This document shows, piece after piece, positions 53,697 through 62,100 of a stretch of DNA of 64,000 nucleotides (position 1 is its first letter; every line of letters starts with the position of its first letter). The notes below the pieces were generated by a model. That model saw nothing but the letters and a program-made list of their open reading frames with translations, had not been told where the DNA came from and searched no databases. Location: positions 184,234 to 248,233 of the forward strand of contig JBMNPM010000001.1 of NCBI GenBank assembly GCA_050943595.1, written 5' to 3'. Source of the stretch: JAXGXJ01 sp050943595 (GTDB taxonomy: Bacteria > Actinomycetota > Thermoleophilia > RBG-16-64-13). Position numbers and translations under genes: made by a program.

Positions 53697-54416
53697 ATGG
53701 AAACGACGAGTGCTGAGCAGTACACTCCAATGCCCCGTATCGGAGAAAAGGCTCCGGCCTTCAAGGCGGTCACCACCCAGGGCGACATCGATTTTCCTAA
53801 GGACTACAAGGGTAGTTGGGTTATCCTCTTCAGTCACCCTGCGGATTTTACTCCGGTGTGCACTTCCGAGTTCATGACATTTGCCTCGCTTGAGGACAAG
53901 TTCGCGAAGGCTGGTTGCAAACTGGTGGGTCTGTCGGTTGACGGTCTGTACAGCCATATCGCTTGGCTGCGCACCATCAAGGACAAGATCGAATACAAGG
54001 GCATGAAGGATGTCGAAGTGACGTTCCCCTTGATCGAGGACATCACCATGCAGGTGGCCAACAAGTACGGCATGATCCAGCCGGGTGAGGACAGCACCAA
54101 AGCGGTGCGGGCCGTCTTCTTTATCGATCCCAAGGGTGTGATACGCACCATCCTCTATTATCCGCTCAGCCTGGGCCGGAACTTCGAAGAGATCTACCGC
54201 GTGCTCATCGGCTTAAAGACGGCTGATGAGTTTGGCGTGGCTACTCCCGCCGACTGGCAGCCGGGCGACGATGTGATCGTTCCTACCGCAGGCTCGTGCG
54301 GTGTGGCCAAAGAGCGCATGGAGGGCCAGGCCGGCGAGATGACGTGCTACGATTGGTTCTTCTGCACCAAGAAGCTGTCCAAAGAAGAGGTGCTCTCCAA
54401 GGTCGTCAAGGAGTAG
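53697..54416 (+). CDS. Peroxiredoxin, Prx6/archaeal type
   Basis: 239 residues. Peroxidatic Cys in DFTPVCTSEFMTF (about residue 52) with Thr and a distal Arg; the C-terminus has two more cysteines (SCGVAK, MTCYDWFFC). This is the arrangement of archaeal-type Prx6, decameric thiol peroxidases that reduce H2O2 and alkyl peroxides. ATG 53697 follows AAAGGGTGAGG. Cotranscription with the nifX-like gene is likely. A strong terminator follows. Confidence 0.94.
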   Translation: METTSAEQYTPMPRIGEKAPAFKAVTTQGDIDFPKDYKGSWVILFSHPADFTPVCTSEFMTFASLEDKFAKAGCKLVGLSVDGLYSHIAWLRTIKDKIEYKGMKDVEVTFPLIEDITMQVANKYGMIQPGEDSTKAVRAVFFIDPKGVIRTILYYPLSLGRNFEEIYRVLIGLKTADEFGVATPADWQPGDDVIVPTAGSCGVAKERMEGQAGEMTCYDWFFCTKKLSKEEVLSKVVKE

Positions 54417-54441
54417 CCGGGCATCCGGTCGTTTCTGTTTC

Positions 54442-54475
54442 TTCGTATGAGGCGAAGTTTCGTATGAGGCGAAGC
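54442..54475 (+). repeat. 17-bp tandem duplication feeding a terminator
   Basis: TTCGTATGAGGCGAAG at 54442 and again at 54459. The second copy supplies the left arm of the 54467 terminator, so the duplication has copied half a hairpin. Confidence 0.85.
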
Positions 54476-54506
54476 TCGGTCACACCGACCGGGCTTCGCC
54501 TGTTTT
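54467..54506 (+). terminator. Terminator of the peroxiredoxin gene
   Basis: AGGCGAAGCTCGGTC pairs with GACCGGGCTTCGCCT (one G-T pair), then GTTTTC. 15-bp stem and 5-base loop. Confidence 0.85.
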
Positions 54507-54804
54507 CATAGTCTGATTGCCTCTTTCCACCAGATTCTTGTAAGCCTCAGCTCTACATATATGAAGCGGAACAGGGCGGGCAGTGACCCGCCCGACTCTG
54601 TTCTGTGCTTTATCCCCAACCCATCTTGGTTCCGGTCACGTGTTCTCAATAACGAGCCTGACGTTATCTGCGGGCTCTGCGGACGCATGTGCGGCAGACT
54701 TGCTACACTTCGCTAATTCACTAAAGGAGTGTGGCGCGCTCGTCTGAGGGGGTACGTGTCGGATCTTGGTTGCAGCCGTATGGCCGGGAAAAGGAGAGAG
54801 GCAC
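54507..54804. other. Intergenic region with a second hairpin
   Basis: A hairpin at 54569-54603 (GAACAG and GGCGGG with CCCGCC and CTGTTC) is followed by TGTGCTTT. The rest has no gene; it should hold the promoter of the 54805 gene. Confidence 0.5.
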
Positions 54805-55998
54805 GTGGGACGCCGCGTAGGGACCGTGGTGAGAGGTATTCGCATCCCCATCGTATGCACGGGTGATGCCATAGACGATATGGTCGTGGACAACATACTC
54901 CAGGCCGCGGAGGAGGAGGGCTTCTCTATTCGTGACCGGGATGTGGTGGGGATCACCGAATCGGTCGTGGCGCGGGCGCAGGGCAACTATGCGACGGTGG
55001 ACGCTATCGCCGCCGACTTGAGGGCCAAATTCGGTGGCGGCACCCTAGGTGTGGTGTTTCCCATACTGAGTCGGAATCGCTACGCCGTACTGCTCAAAGG
55101 CATCGCGCGTAGTGCCACACACCTCGTGTTGCAGCTCAGCTATCCTGCCGACGAGGTCGGTAACCAACTGTTTGATCCCGACCTCTTGGATGAGTCTGGT
55201 GTCGATCCTTGGACCGATCACCTCACCGAAGATCAGTTCAGGGCGAACTTTGGTAACACAACTCACCCGTTCACGGGTGTCGATTACGTGGCCTACTATC
55301 GATCGCTGGTGGAGGCGGAGGGGACCGGCTGCACCATAATCTTCTCCAATCGGCCTGAGAAGATCCTGGAACACACGAAGAACGTCCTGGTCTGCGACAT
55401 CCACACGCGGGAGCGGACCAGAAAGCGGCTGCTGGCAGCAGCCGCTCAGACCGTGTATGGCTTGGAGGACATCCTGTCATCTCCCGTGAACGGCAGTGGC
55501 TATCATCCGCGATACGGACTGTTGGGTTCGAACAAGGCTACTGAAGAGGCCGTGAAACTCTTCCCCCGCGACTGTCAGCAGGTCGTCGACCGAGTACAGC
55601 AGCTCTTCAAAGAGAAGACCGGTAAGACGGTCGAAGTGATGATCTACGGTGACGGCGCCTTCAAGGATCCGGTGGGCAAGATCTGGGAACTGGCGGATCC
55701 TGTGGTTTGTCCTGCGTTCACCTGTGGTCTGGTGGGTACCTCCAACGAGGTGAAGATCAAGTACCTGGCCGACAATCAGTTCGCCGGACTTGTGGGCCGG
55801 GAGTTGCACGAGGCCATCGCCAACCGGATCCGAGAAAAGAAGACGGACCTCACCGGCGTCATGGAAGCACAGGGTACTACTCCCAGGTGGCTGACCGACC
55901 TCATCGGATCGTTGTGCGATCTCGCTTCAGGGAGCGGCGATAAGGGCACCCCGGTGGTCCATATTCAGGGATACTTCGACAACTTTGCCGCGGAGTGA
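54805..55998 (+). CDS. CofE-like (F420-0:gamma-glutamyl ligase family) protein, long form
   Basis: 397 residues from GTG 54805, with AAAGGAGAG upstream. The start IRIPIVCTGDAIDDMVVDNI and the DRDVVGITESVVARAQG stretch resemble the CofE fold, which adds glutamate to coenzyme F420-0 using GTP. Typical archaeal CofE has about 250 residues; this protein has a longer second half (NGSGYHPRYGLLGSNKATEEAVKLFP, about 232-257) and an ENKxxxx-type ending. Long homologues occur in bacteria without known F420, so the actual substrate is uncertain. Confidence 0.75.
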   Translation: MGRRVGTVVRGIRIPIVCTGDAIDDMVVDNILQAAEEEGFSIRDRDVVGITESVVARAQGNYATVDAIAADLRAKFGGGTLGVVFPILSRNRYAVLLKGIARSATHLVLQLSYPADEVGNQLFDPDLLDESGVDPWTDHLTEDQFRANFGNTTHPFTGVDYVAYYRSLVEAEGTGCTIIFSNRPEKILEHTKNVLVCDIHTRERTRKRLLAAAAQTVYGLEDILSSPVNGSGYHPRYGLLGSNKATEEAVKLFPRDCQQVVDRVQQLFKEKTGKTVEVMIYGDGAFKDPVGKIWELADPVVCPAFTCGLVGTSNEVKIKYLADNQFAGLVGRELHEAIANRIREKKTDLTGVMEAQGTTPRWLTDLIGSLCDLASGSGDKGTPVVHIQGYFDNFAAE

Positions 55999-56017
55999 CC
56001 GTCGTCATCTGACGGTC
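55997..56017 (+). terminator. Short hairpin after the CofE-like gene
   Basis: GACCGTC, 7-base loop, GACGGTC, directly at the stop codon. No T-run, so termination is uncertain. Confidence 0.35.
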
Positions 56018-56197
56018 GGCGGTCTCGCCGAGGCACTTGGGGTTGCCTGGTCTCGGGGTGCGCGCCAACTGTGGATTGCCTGACACGTTGCTGCGACAGA
56101 CGAGAGAGGGCGATTTGTGCACGCGCATGAGGCCGGCCGGCTCCTCAATTCCCGCATCAACGCGAAAGCAGTCATCGGCCGCGGTGGTTATTTGCGC

Positions 56198-56213
56198 GTA
56201 TCCGGTAGGATAC
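56198..56213. promoter_or_regulatory. Palindromic operator candidate of the first HigBA locus
   Basis: GTATCCGGTAGGATAC, a 16-base palindrome 10 bases before the toxin-remnant start (GTG 56223), overlapping a weak -10-like TACACT. Antitoxins of this family bind such sites to repress their own operon. Confidence 0.45.
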
Positions 56214-56222
56214 ACTATCCAT

Positions 56223-56314
56223 GTGATTGAGATCCGAACCACAAAGGTGTTCGATAACTGGCTCCGGAATCTGCGCGACATGCAGGCGCGCGCCCGGATT
56301 GGAGGCTTGAAACG
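56223..56314 (+). pseudogene. Truncated HigB-type toxin
   Basis: From GTG 56223 the frame reads VIEIRTTKVFDNWLRNLRDM and then QARARI, the N-terminus of the HigB/RelE (COG3657) toxin. Homology then stops: the following 70 or so residues of the toxin are missing and the sequence runs straight to the antitoxin start. Confidence 0.7.
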
Positions 56315-56605
56315 ATGGCCCGCACGGAGACACAGCCATTCGACGCTGCAAGTTATCTCAAGACGGAAGAGGACATGGTCGCTTATCTCGAGGCCGCCTT
56401 CGAAGAGAACGATCCTGCCGTTGTGGCGGCGGCGCTCGGCGACATCGCGCGCGCCAAGGGCATGACCAAGGTGGCCCGTGAGGCCGGTCTGGGTAGAGAG
56501 TCGCTGTACAAAGCGCTGTCGCCCGAGGGCAACCCGGAACTGGCGACCGTGATGAAGGTGGTCAGGGCGCTGGGGCTGAGCCTGCACGCTCGTCCCCTCG
56601 CTTAG
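56315..56605 (+). CDS. HigA-like antitoxin (COG3636), toxin lost
   Basis: 96 residues from ATG 56315. FDAASYLKTEEDMVAYLEAAFEENDP, then ARAKGMTKVAREAGLGRESLYKALS is the HTH of the COG3636 antidote family, usually the second gene of a HigBA pair. The paired toxin upstream is truncated, so this antitoxin is now unpaired; it may remain as an anti-addiction gene. The HTH could still repress from the palindrome at 56198. Confidence 0.85.
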   Translation: MARTETQPFDAASYLKTEEDMVAYLEAAFEENDPAVVAAALGDIARAKGMTKVAREAGLGRESLYKALSPEGNPELATVMKVVRALGLSLHARPLA

Positions 56606-56630
56606 TCCTCGCCGCCGCGGTACTGGCGAC

Positions 56631-56775
56631 CTGAGCCAGAACAGGCCGGCTCTGAATATCGGCGTGTCGCCGAGGCGGATCAACGAGATCGTTTTGGGAA
56701 AGCGCCGAGTGACCGCAGTGGACTTACCCCGTTTTGGCAGACAACTCCACAGCGACTCGTTTCACGAACAATACC
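56631..56775 (+). pseudogene. HigA fragment copied from the 58593 antitoxin
   Basis: Bases 56631-56718 repeat 58665-58752 of the intact antitoxin with only a few differences. They encode LSQNR.AL.IGVSPRRINEIV and LGKRRVTA. After that the sequence changes abruptly (DLPRFGRQLHSDS). There is no start codon. It is a partial duplication or recombination scar. Confidence 0.8.
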
Positions 56776-56895
56776 AAGCCACCACCATGGCGTAGGTGAC
56801 GTCAACAAGCTGTTGAGCCGGACAGCAGAAGCTCGCGTTGGTCGGTTTGAGGACTCTCGGCAGATCTGAAGCAAGAAACGGCATATTGTCAAAGT

Positions 56896-56912
56896 GGTAG
56901 CATGATGCTACC
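56896..56912. promoter_or_regulatory. Palindromic operator candidate of the MqsA-like locus
   Basis: GGTAGCATGATGCTACC, a perfect 7-bp inverted repeat with 3-base centre, about 75 bases before ATG 56986. A TTGTCA sits just upstream at 56887-56892 as a possible -35. Confidence 0.55.
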
Positions 56913-56985
56913 GTAATCAGCAGAGGGAGATGGATGACTGCCGGGATTGGACGCTACGACGTTGAGCAGGCGTAGGAGGAAGAGG

Positions 56986-57522
56986 ATGTACCCGAAGAAG
57001 TGTGCGGAGTGCGGTGGTGTCGTAGTGTCGTCGACCGCTTCGCTCCCATTCGATGTTCGTGGCGAAACCCTCCGTGTGGACGGAATTGAACACGGGCTCT
57101 GCACGGACTGTGGAGAAGTCTACTTGTCGCTCGAGGCTGCAGAGGTGCTCCAATCGAAGGCTATCCGAGCCTCCAAAGCAGCCAAGGGGCTACTGTCGCC
57201 GGAGGAAATCCGGGAATTGCGGCGTTCTCTCGCGCTGTCCCAGGCAGCATTCGAGGATCTGCTTGGAGTTGGTGCTAAGACAGTAGTTCGCTGGGAGAAG
57301 GGCACTGTGTTTCAGAGCGCGACCGCAGATCGAATGATGCGACTGATTCGACTTTTTCCGGATTTGACGTCGATTCTGGTCAGCGGAGAACTCTACGGCG
57401 CTGGGTCCGGATGCGGCCGAGGGGCTTCAAGGCTGGCGCTCTCTCGCGGGTGGTCGGTATCGCCCGCAAAGTCGGTGCACCTGAAGGTGGTGATGAATGG
57501 CGACAACGCCGCTGCAGCTTGA
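56986..57522 (+). CDS. MqsA-like antitoxin with C-terminal extension
   Basis: 178 residues from ATG 56986 (GTAGGAGGAAGAGG upstream). N-terminal zinc site CAECGG ... CTDCGE (two CxxC) as in YgiT/MqsA, then an HTH of the MqsA/HigA type (RRSLALSQAAFEDLLGVGAKTVVRWEKG, about 90-117). The last 40 residues lack the family fold and resemble the chaperone-addiction tail of TAC antitoxins. It overlaps the SecB-like gene by 26 bases. No MqsR or HigB toxin is found upstream. Confidence 0.8.
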   Translation: MYPKKCAECGGVVVSSTASLPFDVRGETLRVDGIEHGLCTDCGEVYLSLEAAEVLQSKAIRASKAAKGLLSPEEIRELRRSLALSQAAFEDLLGVGAKTVVRWEKGTVFQSATADRMMRLIRLFPDLTSILVSGELYGAGSGCGRGASRLALSRGWSVSPAKSVHLKVVMNGDNAAAA

Positions 57523-57922
57523 CGCCTACATCATCGACACCCTAGAGGTCGAAGCCCTGCCGGACTTCGATCAGACTCGCCAGGGTATTGGCCTGAACAT
57601 GGACGTCAAGCATGAACACCTGACTTGTGACGCCGACCCCTTGGCGCACCAGCTGATTTTGACTGTTCCGTTCGAGCCTGCTGAAGGCGGATCGGCTCCG
57701 TATCGGGGTCGAATTGTTGGCAGGGGTTTCTTCAGAGTGACGGAGGATCTGGGCGCTGAGCAGACCGCGCAGTATGTGATCGTGAACGCTTCAGCGATCC
57801 TTTTTGGACTTCTTAGGGCGCAGGTTGCGCAGGTCACCGCTCTGGGCAGATGGGGTACGTTTTTGTTGCCCCCGGTCAACCTCCATGTTGCACTTTCGAA
57901 GGCTGCCGAGGACGATCAGTAA
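57497..57922 (+). CDS. SecB-like chaperone of a toxin-antitoxin-chaperone module
   Basis: 141 residues from ATG 57497, translated in a frame overlapping the antitoxin stop. The SecB-type fold is recognised by GRGFFRVTEDL, YVIVNASAILFGLLRAQVAQVT and the C-terminal GTFLLPPVNLH (compare LPPVNF in SecB). Such SecB-like proteins next to MqsA/HigA antitoxins protect the antitoxin from degradation in TAC systems. General secretion function is less likely because it sits in a TA island. Confidence 0.8.
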   Translation: MATTPLQLDAYIIDTLEVEALPDFDQTRQGIGLNMDVKHEHLTCDADPLAHQLILTVPFEPAEGGSAPYRGRIVGRGFFRVTEDLGAEQTAQYVIVNASAILFGLLRAQVAQVTALGRWGTFLLPPVNLHVALSKAAEDDQ

Positions 57923-57940
57923 TCGGAGTAATATTTAGAA

Positions 57941-58096
57941 GGCTGCTGAAAAACGAAACCCCGGCCGCCAGAACACGCTGAGCGGTACGATAGTACGTCA
58001 TCGGTTGCGCAAATAGCGCTGCTATTCGCGCTCCCTCTATCCTTCTCTCGCGCGTGCCGACCCGCGTTCTGGCGGCGAGTGTCATAGTTCAGCGGC
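57941..58096 (+). repeat. MITE-like palindromic element, complete copy
   Basis: Begins GGCTGCTGAAAAACGAAACC, has the same central AATAGCGCTGCTATT palindrome and ends CAGCGGCC. Compared with the copy at 14153-14310 it is similar over the whole length with scattered substitutions. It lies about 20 bases after the SecB-like gene, between it and the second HigBA locus. Confidence 0.8.
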
Positions 58097-58254
58097 CTGT
58101 TAGTGGGACGGTGGCCAGTCACCCAGCGACCGTGTCGTGAGCACCAATCTGCAGCGCACAGGCGATCTGTGGAATGCGAAGGCTGTGCTCAAGGCGGCTT
58201 GCGACGCATCAAACAACTGCAGGTTGCCTGAAGGGCCGGTACGGCGGTCGGAGC

Positions 58255-58288
58255 ATAACGCTTGACGTATGACGTGACGCGTTATACC
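58255..58288 (+). promoter_or_regulatory. Promoter and operator candidate of the second HigBA locus
   Basis: TTGACG (58262-58267) and TATACC (58283-58288) are 15 bases apart. ATAACGC (58255-58261) and GCGTTAT (58279-58285) form a perfect inverted repeat that flanks the -35 and overlaps the -10. The -10 is only a few bases before ATG 58291/58297, so translation may be nearly leaderless. Confidence 0.5.
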
Positions 58289-58296
58289 CTATGTTC

Positions 58297-58578
58297 ATGA
58301 TTAAGTCGTTCGCCGACTCTGAGACCGAGAGGGTCTTCCATCGGGAGTTTTCCCGGAAATTGGCCGGCGACATCCAGGCAATCGTCCTACGAAAACTGCG
58401 GATGCTCAGCAATGCGCGTGCCATGAGCGACCTTCTCAGTCCGCCGGGTAACCGTCTCGAGAAGCTCTCAGGTGACCGCGAGGGCTACTACAGTATTCGT
58501 GTCAACGACCAGTATCGGATCTGTTTCATGTGGGACGCCGGCGATGCCTACGACGTGGAGATCGTGGACTACCACTAG
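58297..58578 (+). CDS. higB: HigB-type toxin (RelE superfamily)
   Basis: 93 residues from ATG 58297 (ATG 58291 would add Met-Phe). MIKSFADSETERVFHREFSRKL and YYSIRVNDQYRICFMWD are the HigB/YgiU-type ribosome-dependent mRNA interferase core. The antitoxin gene begins 14 bases after the stop in normal HigBA order. Intact, unlike the locus at 56223. Confidence 0.92.
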   Translation: MIKSFADSETERVFHREFSRKLAGDIQAIVLRKLRMLSNARAMSDLLSPPGNRLEKLSGDREGYYSIRVNDQYRICFMWDAGDAYDVEIVDYH

Positions 58579-58592
58579 GAGGGAGGGGTGCC

Positions 58593-58898
58593 ATGGCAAC
58601 CGAGAAGCTTGCGCCGGTTCATCCCGGTGAAGTGTTGCAGCAGGAATTCCTGGTCCCACTGGGCCTGAGCCAGAACAGGCTGGCTCTAAGTATCGGTGTG
58701 TCGCCGAGGCGGATCAACGAGATCGTTTTGGGAAAGCGCCGAGTGACCGCGGAGACGGCGCTACGTCTGGCGCGGTTCTTCGACACGACTCCCCAGTTTT
58801 GGTTGGGCCTTCAGGCCGACTACGATCTGGATGTGGCGACCGATGAACTTGGCGAGCGGCTTGATCGGGAGGTTCGCAGCTACTACGTTGCCGTGTGA
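58593..58898 (+). CDS. higA: HigA-type antitoxin (XRE/VapI family)
   Basis: 101 residues from ATG 58593 (GGAGGGAGGGG upstream). HPGEVLQQEFLVPLGLSQNRLALSIGVSPRRINEIVLGKRRVTAETALRLARFF (residues about 10-63) is the HTH of the HigA/VapI antidote family, with the FWLGLQADYDLDVA tail. Neutralises HigB and represses the operon. Part of it is duplicated at 56631. Confidence 0.95.
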   Translation: MATEKLAPVHPGEVLQQEFLVPLGLSQNRLALSIGVSPRRINEIVLGKRRVTAETALRLARFFDTTPQFWLGLQADYDLDVATDELGERLDREVRSYYVAV

Positions 58899-59103
58899 GT
58901 CGGCGCGGCCTGCGGGGCCGTCGGGGCGGTCTGTTGCTGTTCCTGCACCCGCCTTCTTCCTACACCCCGTCTCTCTAGCTCGCGGTGCAAACAGTTGGTT
59001 CGCAGCCCGAACGGCTTTCTTCTGTCCGACCGGCCTTGTACGATGGTGATCGTCTGTGCACAAGAGCTGTTGAACTAGGAGGGTAGACGCACAGGAGGAG
59101 TGA

Positions 59104-62100
59104 ATGGACGTCTTCAACCTTCGGGCCGGACTGATCGAGGACTACCAGAACTACGTTGAGAGCTTCATCCACGTAGCCGACGAGCGCATCCGCGACAAGG
59201 TGGAAAGGGATCTGGATGGGGGTCTGCTCTGGCCCGAGCCGCTGGTGCAGCTGAATCCGTCGTTCGAGAGCGGTGGCTTCGTTGACGACCTGGTGGCCGA
59301 GGGCCTGCTCCATTCCGAGTGCTCCAACATCTTCCGAGTGGGGAAGGATTCCGCCTCCGCACCCGGCACCGTCGCATCTGCTGCCTCCGCCCCCGCACTT
59401 GGCGGCGCCGCACCTGTCGTACTCGGCAAGCCACTACGCCTCCATCGCCATCAGACCGACGCTGTGCGGGCGGCCGCCACCGGCGCCAACTACGTGCTCA
59501 CCACCGGCACCGGCTCCGGCAAGAGCCTGGCTTACCTCATCCCTATCGTGGATCATGTGCTCAGGCGCGGTTCGGGGCGGGGGGTGCAGGCCATCGTCAT
59601 CTACCCCATGAACGCCTTGGCCAACAGCCAGGCGGGCGAGCTCGAGAAGTTCCTCTGCCACGGCTACCCGGAGGGCAGGCCACCCGTCACTTTCCAGCGC
59701 TACACCGGCCAGGAGGGCGAGGAGAAGCGCCAGGAGATCATCCAGAGCCCGCCGGACATCATCCTCACCAACTACGTGATGCTGGAACTGATGCTCACCC
59801 GGCCGGCGGAGAAGCAATTGTTGGTGGCGGCCGAGGGCATTCGCTTCCTGGTGCTGGATGAACTGCACACCTACCGCGGGCGGCAGGGGGCGGATGTGGG
59901 GTTCCTGGTGCGACGAGTGCGCAACCGGCTGGCGCCCGACGGGCTGCAGGTGGTGGGGACGTCGGCGACCCTGGCCGGTCCCGGCTCCTACGACGAGCAA
60001 CGAGCCGAGGTGGCGCGGGTGGCCACGCAGCTGTTCGGGGCGGAGGTGCCGGCGGAAAACGTGATCGGGGAGACACTGCGGCGGGCCACGAAACCGGCGT
60101 GCACCGATGATCCTGCATTCCGTCATGAGTTGATGGAGTGGCTCGACGATATCGAGCGTCCGCTGCCGACAACATATGATGCCTTCGTGGCGCATCCGCT
60201 GGCCCGCTGGGTGGAAGGCGTCTTCGGTGTGGAAGAGGATGCGGCCGGCGGCAGGCTGGTGCGGGCGCAGCCCCGCAGTATCGGCGGTCCGGACGGAGCT
60301 GCGAAGCTTCTCTCCGATGAGACCGGGTTCCCGGTCGATGCCTGCCGGCTGGCGCTGGAGCGCCTGCTCATGGCGGCGTGCGCCTGCGAAAGGGACTCCG
60401 AGACCGGCTTTCCTCCCTTCGCCTTCCGCCTCCACCAGTTCATCAGCCGCGGGGATACGGTCTATGCATCCGCTGAGGGCGAGGACACGCGCAGCATCAC
60501 CCTGCACGGCCAGAAGTACGTCCCGGGCAACCGTGGGCAACTGCTGCTCCCACTGGCCTTCTGTCGGGAGTGCGGGCAGGAATACTACGTGGTAACGCTG
60601 GGCACGGGAGAGCACGGGCGTCGTGTGGTGGAGGCTCGTGATATGTCCTGGCGCGGAACGGACGAGGCCGGCGAGGCCGACGAGGCCGGCTACTTGTATG
60701 TGAGTACCACCAGGCCGTGGGACGAAGACCCCGAGACTCTGCTGGACAGACTGCCCGAGGACTGGATCGATGTCCGCGACGGCAAGCGGGTCATCAAGAA
60801 GGATCAGCGAAAGCATTTGCCGCGCTCCATCCGCGTGGGAACCGATGGGATCGAGGATGAGGACGGTGTAGATGCTCATTTTGTCCCTGCTCCATTCCGC
60901 TTCTGTCTACGCTGTGGCGTGTCCTACGGGAGCCGGATCGTCAGTGATTTCACCAAGTTGGGTCAATTGGGTTCCGAGGGGCGGAGTACGGCCACGACCG
61001 TGCTGGGTATGTCGGCGGTGCGGGGGCTGAAGGCCGACGCCGACCTCAAGGACGAGGCACGCAAGCTTCTGAGCTTCAGCGACAACCGTCAGGATGCCTC
61101 TCTGCAGGCGGGACACTTCAACGACTTCGTGGAAGTGGGGTTGCTGCGGGCGGCGCTCTACCGGGCCGCGGAGACGGCCGGGGACGACGGGCTGCGCCAC
61201 GAGAGCCTGACCCAGGCGGTGTTTGCTACCCTCGATCTGGACGTGGCCGATTATGCCGCCGACCCCGACGTCAAGTTTCAGGCCGCCAAGGAGACGGATA
61301 AGGCCCTGCGCGACGTGCTCGGCTACCGCCTCTACATCGATCAGCGCCGCGGCTGGCGCATCACCCTGCCCAACCTTGAGCAGTGCGGGCTGCTCCAGAC
61401 CGACTACCTCTCGCTGGAGGAGCTCTGCGCAGCCGAGGAGGAGTGGGAGAGATGTCACCAACTCCTTGTTGAGGCGTCGCCAGAGACCCGCGCGACTGTT
61501 GCCCGCACGCTGCTGGACTGGATGAGACGGACGCTGGCCATCAAGGTTGACTATCTGGACGGCGAGTTCCAGGAACGGATCCGGGCACAGAGCAACCAGC
61601 GGTTGCGTCCGCCGTGGGACATCGATGACAAAGAGAAGATGGAGACCGCGACCGTGGTCCTGCCCCGTTCCGGGCGCCATGGTGACTACAGGGGTTATGC
61701 CTACCTCTCCGGCCGCAGTGGCTTCGGGCTGTACCTGAACCGCCAATCGACCTTTCCCGGGCATCGGCAGCCACTCAAGCTCGATGAACGTGAGACGATC
61801 ATCTGCCAGTTGCTCGAGGTGTTGCGGGTGGCGGGGTTGGTGGAGGTGGTGCTGCCGGCCAAGGAGGGCGACGTTCCCGGCTACCAGGTTCCGGCAGCGG
61901 CCATGGTGTGGAAGGCGGGTGACGGCACCCAGGCATTTCGGGACCCGCTCCGCATGCCGCAGCTGCCGGAAGAGGGCGGTCGTACCAACGACTTCTTCGT
62001 GGTCTTCTACCGGCACATGGCGGCGGGGCTCAAGAGGTTCGAGGCGCGCGAACACACGGCGCAGGTCCCCTACCGGTTGCGCGAGGAGCGCGAGGAGCGT

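Noticed and set aside
57876..58085. Frame LFAQPM..YY in the MITE as a real gene
   Set aside because: It shares the family frame but runs over the palindrome of the element and has no start context; kept only as a note in the MITE finding.
59434..60879. 481-codon open frame on the minus strand
   Set aside because: It is antisense to the helicase, whose frame carries all SF2 motifs; the antisense translation has no family pattern and arises from GC-rich codon bias. The same applies to minus 60907-62055.
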